This document shows, piece by piece, positions 1 to 6,084 of a DNA stretch of 8,326 nucleotides. A program made the translations under genes and the position numbers. The notes below the pieces were generated by a model that saw only the letters and a program-made list of their open reading frames with translations, searched no databases and was not told where the DNA came from. How positions within the stretch are numbered: position 1 is the stretch's first letter; each line of letters begins with the position of its first letter. This stretch comes from Candidatus Cloacimonadota bacterium (GTDB lineage: Bacteria > Cloacimonadota > Cloacimonadia > Cloacimonadales > Cloacimonadaceae), in the NCBI GenBank assembly GCA_028703735.1, contig JAQVMI010000066.1, forward strand, positions 1-8,326, read 5' to 3'.

Positions 1-145
1 AAAGGATGGATGATAGATAGTGTTAGAATCAGCTACTGATTATGTCACTCCCATAGCTCATTGTTTAAACAAATTCACAAGCCCCATATACATTTATTGA
101 ACAAAGTACTTGCCAATAACTTGCAAGTAGATTAGCTTGTAATCT
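1..145. other. Leader region upstream of the zinc operon, no convincing gene
   Basis: This stretch contains no complete gene that I can support. In frame 1 the plus strand is open from the left edge to a TGA at 37-39. That could be the last 12 codons of an upstream gene, but it is too short to judge. The rest is AT-rich and holds a perfect 12-bp palindrome (61-72), a perfect 10-bp palindrome (119-128) and a 17-bp interrupted palindrome that ends at the first ATG (129-145). A possible -10 box, TATACA at 87-92, has no good -35 partner, so I do not call a promoter firmly. Confidence 0.5.
119..145. promoter_or_regulatory. Putative Zur/Fur autoregulatory operator
   Basis: Two palindromes sit side by side immediately before the regulator gene. 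ACTTGCAAGT (119-128) is a perfect 10-bp palindrome. AGATTA-GCTTG-TAATCT (129-145) has 6-bp arms around a 5-bp centre, and its last base touches the ATG at 146. ACTTGC also occurs at 108-113, which is 11 bp (one helical turn) before the copy at 119. Fur-family repressors commonly bind AT-rich inverted repeats over their own promoters, so an operator is the natural reading. The sequence does not match the E. coli or B. subtilis Zur boxes closely enough to name the factor. A weak promoter, TTGCCA (110-115) with TAGCTT (133-138) and 17-bp spacing, would overlap the site and give an almost leaderless transcript; this is speculative. Confidence 0.4.
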
Positions 146-589
146 ATGGATAAATGTGATGCAAGAAACACTCTAACGGAAAGCAAGATAATAGTAACAA
201 AGCAGAGATTGCTGTTAATGCAATCTGTGCTGGAGTTTGGTTGTCCCTTTTCTGCATCGGAGATACATGCAAATAATATGCAGATATCAGATCTGGCTAC
301 AGTGTACCGTTTTTTTAAGCTTTTACAGGAAAACAGCATTATAAGAAGTGTGGCACAAATGAATGATACTCAGTATTACGAGCTTGCCTGTAAACATAAT
401 CCCAACCATCCCCACTTTTTGTGTAAATCCTGTCATAAACTTAGCTGTCTGGAAGCTATTAAAAGTTCAGATTTGTTTCGTTTGGCACAATATACCCCGC
501 AACAGGAAGTGGATGATGTGTGTGTGATATACACAGGAACCTGCAACAATTGCATAAAAAACAACTTAGGAGTAACAAACGATGAGTAA
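146..589 (+). CDS. zur: Fur family metal-responsive regulator, probably Zur
   Basis: This is a 147-residue DNA-binding repressor of the Fur superfamily, probably sensing zinc because it heads a zinc-uptake operon. The N-terminal winged helix includes KQRLLLMQSVLE (19-30) and the recognition-helix signature DLATVYRFFKLL (49-60). The C-terminal part has YYEL (77-80), a His/Cys region HPHFLCKSC (88-96) and a closing CNNC (133-136). The two CxxC pairs fit the structural zinc site of the family. The His usually found six residues before the Gly of the GxC motif is absent: V125 occupies that place, preceded by D123-D124. The start is fixed, because an in-frame TAA lies at 140-142 and no other start fits. 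No Shine-Dalgarno sequence is visible. The gene overlaps znuA by 8 bp. Assigning Zur rather than Fur or PerR rests on context. Confidence 0.85.
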   Translation: MDKCDARNTLTESKIIVTKQRLLLMQSVLEFGCPFSASEIHANNMQISDLATVYRFFKLLQENSIIRSVAQMNDTQYYELACKHNPNHPHFLCKSCHKLSCLEAIKSSDLFRLAQYTPQQEVDDVCVIYTGTCNNCIKNNLGVTNDE

Positions 590-1562
590 CTTATACAAAT
601 TGATCAGCGTATTATTTATCACTGCGATAATGATGGCATCTTGTTCGAAGCCAAAAACAGAACAAAAAGTATCGGTATTATGTACCACTTTTCCAATCTA
701 CCAGATCACCAGAAATGTAGTGCAAGGCTACGATGGGGTAGAGGTAAGCCTTATGCTTCCGGGTCAACTGGGCTGTCCTCACGATTACGTTTTGACCCCT
801 CAGGATATGACAAAATTATCCAGGGCGGATATCCTTATTATTAATGGGCTGGGTTTGGAAGAATTTATGGGTGCACCTGTAACCAAGGCAAATCCCGAAA
901 TAAAGGTTATAGATAGCTCTATGGGGATTACAGAGGTAATAGAATTCACCGATGCAGAGCATGAAGAGCATCACCACGAAAGCCATCATGATGAAGCTAT
1001 GAAAGATGAGCACGCCGTAGAGGAACACCATCATACCGGAGCAAATCCGCACATGTTTGCCAGCCCTTTAATGGCTGCTAAAATTGCGCAAAACATTGCC
1101 ACAGAGCTTGCTAAATTGGATCCCAAAGGTGCCGATACATATACAAAAAATAGCCAGGCTTATGCCGAAGTTCTAAACAAGCTTTTTTTAGAAATGAAGG
1201 AAATGGCTGCCAGTCTGAAGAACAAGACTATCGTTCAACCTCATGGGGTTTTCGATTATCTGGCAAGAGATCTAGGTTTGAACATCGCGGGTGTAATGCA
1301 GGCACATGGACAAGAGCCCTCCGCTGCTCAAATGATGGATTTGGTAAAGCTGATTAAGGATAAAAAAGTAGGTGCCATAGTTACGGAACCTCAATACCCC
1401 GAAAAGGTGGGAAACACCCTTGCCAAAGAATCTGGAGTAGCATTGATAAAGCTGGATCCTGTAGCATCAGGACCAAATAACAGCCCGCTTAATTATTACG
1501 AAGTAACCATGCGGCAGAACATGTTGGTTTTGCAACAGGTTTTAGGAAAGCAAGAATTGTGA
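582..1562 (+). CDS. znuA: Zinc ABC transporter substrate-binding lipoprotein (ZnuA-like)
   Basis: This 326-residue cluster A-I (ZnuA/TroA type) solute-binding protein captures zinc, or possibly manganese, outside the inner membrane and delivers it to the ZnuBC transporter. Residues 5-20 are a hydrophobic signal ending in MAS, followed by Cys21, which fits a lipobox and lipid anchoring. Expected metal ligands are visible: His67 in GCPHDY, His157 in NPHMF and His221 in QPHGVFDY, with a candidate acidic residue at Asp292 in KLDP. Residues 127-151 form a charged loop with ten histidines. Such a loop is typical of zinc-specific members and is thought to act as a zinc chaperone or sensor. AGGAG at 568-572, 9 nt before the ATG, is a good ribosome binding site. 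The start lies inside the end of the regulator gene and the end overlaps znuC by 4 bp, suggesting translational coupling. Zinc specificity is inferred from the loop and the regulator. Confidence 0.93.
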   Translation: MSNLYKLISVLFITAIMMASCSKPKTEQKVSVLCTTFPIYQITRNVVQGYDGVEVSLMLPGQLGCPHDYVLTPQDMTKLSRADILIINGLGLEEFMGAPVTKANPEIKVIDSSMGITEVIEFTDAEHEEHHHESHHDEAMKDEHAVEEHHHTGANPHMFASPLMAAKIAQNIATELAKLDPKGADTYTKNSQAYAEVLNKLFLEMKEMAASLKNKTIVQPHGVFDYLARDLGLNIAGVMQAHGQEPSAAQMMDLVKLIKDKKVGAIVTEPQYPEKVGNTLAKESGVALIKLDPVASGPNNSPLNYYEVTMRQNMLVLQQVLGKQEL

Positions 1563-2392
1563 CAGAGATCAGCTTGTCAGCAAATAAAACTGCAAATACT
1601 TCCTCTACTCCAATGGTAAAATTTGAAGATATTACCGTGGTTTTAGGGGGGAATACAATTCTGGATAATGTTACTGCCAGCGTTCCCAAGGGTAGCAGTA
1701 CTGCAATAGTTGGACCCAACGGAGCGGGTAAAACCACCCTGCTGATGGCTCTTTTGGGGCAGATACCTTACAAGGGTAAGATAAGCATAGCTTCAGCAGA
1801 AAGCGGAGATCAGCCCAGAATTGGCTATGTTCCTCAGCGGTTGAATTTTGATAGAGCCATGCCTTTAACTGTGATGGAATTTATGGTGATGGGAGTTCAA
1901 AGGATGCCATTGTGGTTTGGAGTCCGAAACAAGAACTATAGTAAAGCGATGTCGCTGCTTAGTATGGTTAAATTGGATGGACTGGAAAAGCGCAAAATAG
2001 GTGTTTTATCCGGTGGCGAGATACAGAAATTGTTGCTGGCATTGGCTTTGGGGCAGAATCCTGATCTGCTGGTTCTGGATGAACCTGCTGCCGGGGTAGA
2101 TTATCAGGGAGAATCGGTGTTTTGTGAGCTATTGGAAGGATTGCGGCAAAAGCACGGATTTACTCAATTGATGGTTAGCCACGATCTTGCAACGGTTACC
2201 TACCATGCAACTCATGTGATATGTATGAATAAGAAGGTTGCGGCAGAGGGTAAACCGGAAGATGTGCTTACCAATGAAACTCTTAAGGCAGTTTTTGGAA
2301 TTCACATGGGATTGGTGGATAGTAACGCTTTACCCAAGTGTAGAAGTAACTGCACAAAAGCCAATTGCTGTGGAGACAACGAAAATGCCTGA
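1559..2392 (+). CDS. znuC: Zinc ABC transporter ATP-binding protein (ZnuC-like)
   Basis: This 277-residue ATPase subunit powers metal import through ZnuB at the cytoplasmic face. All nucleotide-binding motifs are present: Walker A GPNGAGKTT (52-60), Q-loop Gln93 in YVPQ, signature LSGGE (150-154), Walker B LLVLDEP (170-176) and H-loop His208 in VSHDL. The GTG start overlaps the znuA stop in a GTGA arrangement and is supported by AGGAAAG at 1544-1550. The first ATG (1613) has no ribosome binding site and would remove only a non-conserved 18-residue extension, so the GTG is preferred, though the alternative remains possible. After the usual end of the domain, the last 17 residues contain Cys261, Cys265, Cys270 and Cys271. 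That Cys-rich tail may bind metal. The metal specificity is inferred from the neighbours. Confidence 0.93.
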   Translation: MTEISLSANKTANTSSTPMVKFEDITVVLGGNTILDNVTASVPKGSSTAIVGPNGAGKTTLLMALLGQIPYKGKISIASAESGDQPRIGYVPQRLNFDRAMPLTVMEFMVMGVQRMPLWFGVRNKNYSKAMSLLSMVKLDGLEKRKIGVLSGGEIQKLLLALALGQNPDLLVLDEPAAGVDYQGESVFCELLEGLRQKHGFTQLMVSHDLATVTYHATHVICMNKKVAAEGKPEDVLTNETLKAVFGIHMGLVDSNALPKCRSNCTKANCCGDNENA

Positions 2393-3254
2393 GCTTAACA
2401 TCATATACAATTTTATTGCTATAATACTGCCTTTTGAAGTGTTGCAAATGCGCTTTATGCAACAAGCACTGTTGGGAATGCTTCTGCTTGCTCCTATGAG
2501 TGCTTTGGTTGGCGTGCAAGTGGTGAACTTCCGCATGGCTTTTTTTGCTGATGCAATAAGCCACTCTGCCTTCACTGGGGTTGCCATAGGTTTAATTCTG
2601 GCAATTAGTCCGCGTTGGACTATGCCGCTATTTGGACTTTTGGTTGGTTTGGCAATAATGTATAGCCAAAGGCGCAGCTTGCTTTCGAACGATACTATTA
2701 TTGGTGTATTCTTCTCGGGCATAGTAGCTTTTGGCTTGGCGGTAGTAAGCAGGAATGGGAATGTAGCACGTGATGTTCAGAGTTTTTTATATGGTGATAT
2801 CCTTACCATAGGAGATAAGGATATAATCTCTATGCTTGCCCTTTTAATAGTGTTAATCGTGTTTCAAACAATTGGCTATAACAGAATGCTGTTTATTGGG
2901 ATTAGTCCTGTTTTGGCTAAAGCACACCGGGTACGGGTAGCTTCGTATCAATACATCTATTCGGGATTATTAGCTTTGGTAATTATCTTAAGTGTAAGAG
3001 CGGTGGGGGTTTTATTGGTTACAGCCATGTTAATAGTTCCCGCAGCAGCAGCAAGAAATTTTGCCAAAACCGCAGGTGGAATGCTATGGTGGGCACTGTT
3101 AATCAGCATAATCTCTGCCCTAATAGGATTGATTGTTTCGGCTCAGCCCTGGGCAAGGACAGCTTCCGGAGCAACGGTTGTTTTAATAGCCTTCTTATGG
3201 TTCCTTGTTAGTGCTGTTTATGCACATTTGGGTGGTGAGAGATCCCGAACTTAA
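2385..3254 (+). CDS. znuB: Zinc ABC transporter permease (ZnuB-like, ABC-3 family)
   Basis: This 289-residue inner-membrane permease forms the translocation path for metal delivered by ZnuA and driven by ZnuC. It is strongly hydrophobic, with about eight or nine membrane segments. Family-type motifs are visible: NFRMAFFADAISHSAFTGVA (48-67), where the family usually has a DxxSHS motif; GVLLVTAMLIVPAAAA (208-223); and TASGATVVL (259-267). The reading frame is open further upstream to 2238, inside znuC. The ATG at 2385 is preferred because GGAG at 2372-2375 lies 9 nt before it and because the extra upstream residues look like a shadow of znuC in another frame. The gene overlaps the znuC stop by 8 bp, the same overlap length as between regulator and znuA. 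It ends 23 bp from the convergent deacetylase gene, with no obvious terminator between them. Confidence 0.93.
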   Translation: MPELNIIYNFIAIILPFEVLQMRFMQQALLGMLLLAPMSALVGVQVVNFRMAFFADAISHSAFTGVAIGLILAISPRWTMPLFGLLVGLAIMYSQRRSLLSNDTIIGVFFSGIVAFGLAVVSRNGNVARDVQSFLYGDILTIGDKDIISMLALLIVLIVFQTIGYNRMLFIGISPVLAKAHRVRVASYQYIYSGLLALVIILSVRAVGVLLVTAMLIVPAAAARNFAKTAGGMLWWALLISIISALIGLIVSAQPWARTASGATVVLIAFLWFLVSAVYAHLGGERSRT

Positions 3255-3277
3255 GCCCTTGATAATCGCTGTTTCAG

Positions 3278-4045
3278 TTACTTTAGTTGTTTTACAGCTT
3301 CGGAAAGTGGCAGAACCTGAAGTCCCATAGAATTTGTCCAGGACATAATATCACTGAAAGTGGAAACAGGGCAATTGGATACATATTCAGAATTTTCTGC
3401 GCCAATCTGGTGAAACCCGATTATGATTAATCGCTCCGAATTCGCTATACCTCTGCGAATGCGCTCTTTAATTATTTCTGCTGACCAATTGGATTGAAAT
3501 GCCAGATATCCCAGGCTTTTGGGGTTGATGGGTATGAACATGGAAAAATCGCTGCTGCCACGAATATTGGTGTAATAGCGGTTAATAATGCTAAAGTATT
3601 CTGCGGGGCACTCACCCCGGGGAAGAGCAAAAGATTGGGGATTCAGGTTCCAGTTTTTAAGATTCCAATAGTCTTCAGCAATGGCAATCTCTGCCTCGTT
3701 ATACTCCAGATAGGGTAGTTGTTCATGATTCAGCGTATGCCCGCCAATTTCCCAATTCCAGCTATTATGCAGTTCTTGTAGCAGGGCAATGCTTAAGTTC
3801 TCTGGTTTCCCCAGTTCATTTGTGTTCACAAAACAAGTTCCGCGAAATTCGTATTCTGCCATTATGGGCAGAGCATTGGTATAAACCCCAAGATGTTGAT
3901 CGTCAAAAGTGAAACATATAACGGGGCTATGTTGCGCCGTTGCAGTAAATAACCGGCAAGAGAAAAGCGAAAGCAAGCAAAACCCCAGCAGAGTAAGATG
4001 CTTAAGTAATACAATACTTTTAGCTAATGTCTTGTCAAGTTTCAT
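3278..4045 (-). CDS. Polysaccharide deacetylase family lipoprotein
   Basis: This 255-residue protein belongs to the NodB-homology (carbohydrate esterase 4) fold, metal-dependent enzymes that remove N- or O-acetyl groups from polysaccharides such as peptidoglycan, chitin-like polymers or exopolysaccharide. Motif 1 is TFDD (46-49; Asp48 likely the base, Asp49 a metal ligand). Motif 2 is GGHTLNH (101-107; His103 and His107 metal ligands). LPRGECP (141-147) sits where motif 3 with its conserved Arg is expected. GFHQIG (210-215) with His212 fits the last catalytic motif. The catalytic set therefore looks intact. The N-terminus has Lys residues, a hydrophobic stretch (18-29) and LFSC ending at Cys30, consistent with a lipoprotein anchor. 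No Shine-Dalgarno sequence lies next to the ATG; an AGGAG at 4073-4077 is 27 nt away in a hairpin loop. A promoter in the repeat element at 4107-4135 probably drives it. The substrate cannot be told. Confidence 0.85.
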   Translation of the reverse strand: MKLDKTLAKSIVLLKHLTLLGFCLLSLFSCRLFTATAQHSPVICFTFDDQHLGVYTNALPIMAEYEFRGTCFVNTNELGKPENLSIALLQELHNSWNWEIGGHTLNHEQLPYLEYNEAEIAIAEDYWNLKNWNLNPQSFALPRGECPAEYFSIINRYYTNIRGSSDFSMFIPINPKSLGYLAFQSNWSAEIIKERIRRGIANSERLIIIGFHQIGAENSEYVSNCPVSTFSDIMSWTNSMGLQVLPLSEAVKQLK

Positions 4046-4059
4046 AAGTCGCAGAGCGT

Positions 4060-4155
4060 TTGGGCTGTCAATCTCCTGATTGACAGAAGCGACGGAGTCG
4101 CTTGTATTTATAGCGAGCTATGCTCGCTGTGGCAATCAGGAGATTGCCACCCCAA
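4060..4155. repeat. Four-hairpin palindromic intergenic element
   Basis: This is a 96-bp near-symmetric element bounded by TTGGG (4060-4064) and CCCAA (4151-4155). Inside are four perfect hairpins. H1, 4065-4086, has an 8-bp stem and loop CTCCTG. H2, 4087-4103, has a 7-bp stem and loop GGA. H3, 4112-4128, has a 7-bp stem and loop TAT. H4, 4129-4150, has an 8-bp stem and loop CAGGAG. H1 abuts H2 and H3 abuts H4, leaving only an 8-nt spacer (4104-4111). H1 and H4 are inverted copies: their loops are reverse complements, and their stems differ at two base pairs, both with compensatory changes. No ORF lies in the element. It resembles REP/BIME or MITE-type non-coding repeats, but I cannot count genomic copies from this window. 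Confidence 0.85.
4107..4135 (-). promoter_or_regulatory. Predicted sigma70-like promoter for the deacetylase gene, inside the repeat
   Basis: On the minus strand TTGCCA (4135-4130) and TATAAA (4112-4107) are each one mismatch from consensus and are separated by exactly 17 bp. The spacer consists almost entirely of hairpin H3, and the -35 box is part of the H4 stem. Transcription would begin near 4100 and give a leader of about 55 nt, containing H1, before the deacetylase ATG at 4045. Confidence 0.5.
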
Positions 4156-4182
4156 GCTTTATATGACACTATATACTTCGCT

Positions 4183-5256
4183 TTAGATTCCATAATGGAG
4201 TTCTGCTTGGAGACCAATGCTATGTTTGATAGATTTTAGCGTTTTACCTTCTGCTCTGTATAGTAAGCCAACCCTTGAAGTTTGATAATCCTTAGGGTAA
4301 GCGGATAAAAGAAACCAGTTCACCAGCAGGTTTGCCTGGTAAAACTCTTCATTCCGATATATATCCATCAGGCAACCAGGGGTAATAGAGATACATCCGA
4401 TGTTGTTATTAAACGAAAGTTGATATTGCTGTTGCAGATAAGATGCCGGCTCTAAAGTTCGGTATTCTGCCGATAAGTGGATAAGAGAAGCTGTAGAAGG
4501 CTTCCAACCTAACTCGGTGTAATTGTAAATGCTATTGTGAGCCTTGGTTCTATCGAAGCCAATAAAGTGACTGAAAGCAGTTTCGCTGTTTAGAGATAAG
4601 GGATCTGTATTCCATTCAATTGCACCAGAGCTGATCATCACAGGGCTACGCCAATGTGAATCCATTACATGTGCAGTTTGTGATGCAGCTATAGTAATAG
4701 ATTCATCTGGATTCTCCCAAAGGAAGTTGAGAATTCCCGTAGCTTGATTTTGCATATTGCCACCCAGGGAAGCACCAATTTGGCTGGAGGTGGTGTGATA
4801 GTTTAACCCCAAACCATTGAAGCGTGATTCAGAAAAGCGATATTTATGTATGGTGGGATCAATTATGTAGTAAGGATTTAGCTTGTCTCTTTTGCCGAAA
4901 CCAATGGGTTTGGTAACCGCGATAAACTGCCAGGCTGTTTTCCGGTATGATACTTGGAAATTGTCTATTGCGAGGTTATTAGAGATGTAATCTGGATTGC
5001 TCTGCAATAAGCAATAAAGGCTAAACTCACGCCAACGCAGGGAATCCAGCTCTATGCCAATTCTATAGAATTCGTTCCAGGAAACCTCTTTGCCCTCTTG
5101 GGAAGGTGCGATGGAAGCCAGATTGGAAGAATCCCAATGAAAGGCTATGGGGAGCTCAATTCCTTCTAAACCGGTTACAACATAGAATCCAAAACATAGG
5201 AATAGAAGCAAGCACTTTCGCCAAAGTGTTTTACAACAGACCAAGATAGAGATCAT
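4183..5256 (-). CDS. Uncharacterised exported protein, probable outer-membrane beta-strand-rich protein
   Basis: I do not recognise this family. From the ATG at 5256 the product is 357 residues. It has a basic, strongly hydrophobic N-terminus (about residues 14-31, KCLLLFLCFGFYVV) that looks like a signal sequence. The rest lacks membrane helices and is rich in alternating polar/hydrophobic, aromatic and Gly/Ser/Asn residues, with many short strand-like stretches, for example FNGLGLNYHTTSSQIGASLG and LLVNWFLLSAYP. This is the texture of an outer-membrane barrel or a secreted beta protein. The frame also stays open to a TTG at 5283, one base after the tetR stop, which would add nine residues. 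Neither start has a good ribosome binding site, and the ATG gives the more ordinary signal peptide. It lies directly downstream of the TetR-type regulator on the same strand, so the two are probably co-transcribed. The product is likely real given its length, but its function is unknown. Confidence 0.75.
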   Translation of the reverse strand: MISILVCCKTLWRKCLLLFLCFGFYVVTGLEGIELPIAFHWDSSNLASIAPSQEGKEVSWNEFYRIGIELDSLRWREFSLYCLLQSNPDYISNNLAIDNFQVSYRKTAWQFIAVTKPIGFGKRDKLNPYYIIDPTIHKYRFSESRFNGLGLNYHTTSSQIGASLGGNMQNQATGILNFLWENPDESITIAASQTAHVMDSHWRSPVMISSGAIEWNTDPLSLNSETAFSHFIGFDRTKAHNSIYNYTELGWKPSTASLIHLSAEYRTLEPASYLQQQYQLSFNNNIGCISITPGCLMDIYRNEEFYQANLLVNWFLLSAYPKDYQTSRVGLLYRAEGKTLKSIKHSIGLQAELHYGI

Positions 5257-5284
5257 TCTGCGGATGTAATAACCTAAGAACAAT

Positions 5285-5899
5285 TTATGGATTTACCGCT
5301 ACACCAGTATGTATGATATTCCTGATGCTTTGTCCAATAGTTTCGATATCCACATTCTTGTCTCCGGCTAACCATTGGCAAAGTACGATATCCATAGTTC
5401 CAACCAGTATCAAGGCTAAGGCTTGTGGATCGATAGGCATAATATTTCCCTTTGATATGGCAGATGCAGTAGTTTCTTTTACAAATTCAAGATACTTCTG
5501 CAAGGGGTTGTAGCCTGGATTGCGGTTAGTAAAGCTTTCGCTTTGGCGTGCTTCCACAGTAATGAATCTGGCTACATGTGGTTTCTCTTTTACTAAAGCC
5601 ACATGCTGCTGAAAAAAAGCATATAACCTATCCATGGGATCGAAGATGGTTTCTGTTTGTTTTATTATAGAATTAAGCTCGGAATCCACAATCTCCCGCA
5701 TGCAATGCTGAAGAAGATCATCCTTGCTTTCGAAATAAACATATACGGTTCCCAGAGCTACCCGAGCTCTTTTGGCAACATCAGCTATTGTGGCAGAATT
5801 TGAACCCTTGTGGGCAAAAACTTCTATAGCAGCATTAAGCAGTAAGTCACGCTTGTTTTGTCTTCCTGCTTTCCTTAGTTGTTTTCTGTCGGTATCCAT
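5285..5899 (-). CDS. TetR/AcrR family transcriptional regulator, FadR(YsiA)-like
   Basis: This 204-residue protein is a one-component repressor with an N-terminal TetR DNA-binding domain. Residues 17-60 show the family pattern, with the helix-turn-helix at ATIADVAKRARVALGTVYVYF (37-57). The C-terminal ligand domain (about 70-200) contains VEARQSE (115-121) and VGTMDIVLCQWLAGD (166-180). These recall the B. subtilis FadR/YsiA regulator of fatty-acid degradation, which binds long-chain acyl-CoA; that comparison is from memory, and ligand specificity is not established. GGAGG at 5908-5904, 4 nt before the ATG, is a clear ribosome binding site. The gene is divergent from coaBC and leads the unit with the exported protein at 4183-5256, so local targets may include its own promoter and that gene. 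No enzyme of fatty-acid degradation is visible next to it. Confidence 0.88.
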   Translation of the reverse strand: MDTDRKQLRKAGRQNKRDLLLNAAIEVFAHKGSNSATIADVAKRARVALGTVYVYFESKDDLLQHCMREIVDSELNSIIKQTETIFDPMDRLYAFFQQHVALVKEKPHVARFITVEARQSESFTNRNPGYNPLQKYLEFVKETTASAISKGNIMPIDPQALALILVGTMDIVLCQWLAGDKNVDIETIGQSIRNIIHTGVAVNP

Positions 5900-6084
5900 T
5901 GATCCTCCAAATTATTGGGATGCAAAGCAAAGTTTCATTTGGGCTTATATTTGTCAAATTCATTTTACTTTATACCGTCCAGCAGATCTCTTGCCAGGAC
6001 TGGAAGCATAAATATGTGATTTTGTTTGACATAAATCTAAGTTTCAAATTTAAAGCATTAAAAGAAAACCTGAGGTGAAGCAAA
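5900..6084. promoter_or_regulatory. Divergent tetR/coaBC promoter region
   Basis: This 185-bp gap lies between two genes transcribed away from each other, so it should hold both promoters. On the plus strand TTGACA (6026-6031) and TTTAAA (6049-6054) are spaced 17 bp apart, giving a plausible coaBC promoter with initiation near 6061 and a short leader. For tetR, a perfect TTGACA lies on the minus strand (5957-5952), but no convincing -10 follows it. The 11-bp palindrome ATTTGTCAAAT (5949-5959) overlaps that box and is a candidate regulator site. It is short and common in AT-rich DNA, so I hold it loosely. Confidence 0.45.
6026..6054 (+). promoter_or_regulatory. Predicted promoter of coaBC
   Basis: A perfect -35 box TTGACA (6026-6031) is followed after 17 bp by TTTAAA (6049-6054), which matches the -10 consensus at four of six positions. 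Initiation near 6061 would place the ribosome binding site AGGTG (6073-6077) and the ATG at 6085 in a leader of about 24 nt. Confidence 0.5.

Noticed and set aside
94..339. 81-codon open frame on the minus strand
   Set aside because: It lies opposite the regulator gene and its promoter region, shows no family features and no ribosome binding site, and the plus-strand gene is clearly real.
949..1040. His-rich segment of ZnuA as a novel insertion
   Set aside because: A charged His-rich loop at this place is a known trait of zinc-specific ZnuA proteins, so it supports the assignment and is not new.
2238..2384. Longer N-terminus for ZnuB, in frame inside znuC
   Set aside because: The extra 49 residues do not look like a permease N-terminus. 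The ATG at 2385 has a well-placed GGAG and starts the protein at the usual point before the first membrane segment.
3255..3277. Terminator in the convergent gap after znuB
   Set aside because: The 23-bp gap has no stable stem-loop with a T run, and only weak complementarities extend into the deacetylase 3' end.
4065..4103. H1 and H2 as an intrinsic terminator
   Set aside because: No run of T follows the stems on either strand; the sequence after H2 is GTATTTAT, and the structures lie close to a gene start rather than only after a gene end.
5257..5283. TTG start for the exported protein, one base after the tetR stop
   Set aside because: It has no ribosome binding site, uses a rarer start codon, and adds nine residues that do not improve the signal peptide. 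It is kept as an alternative in the feature entry.
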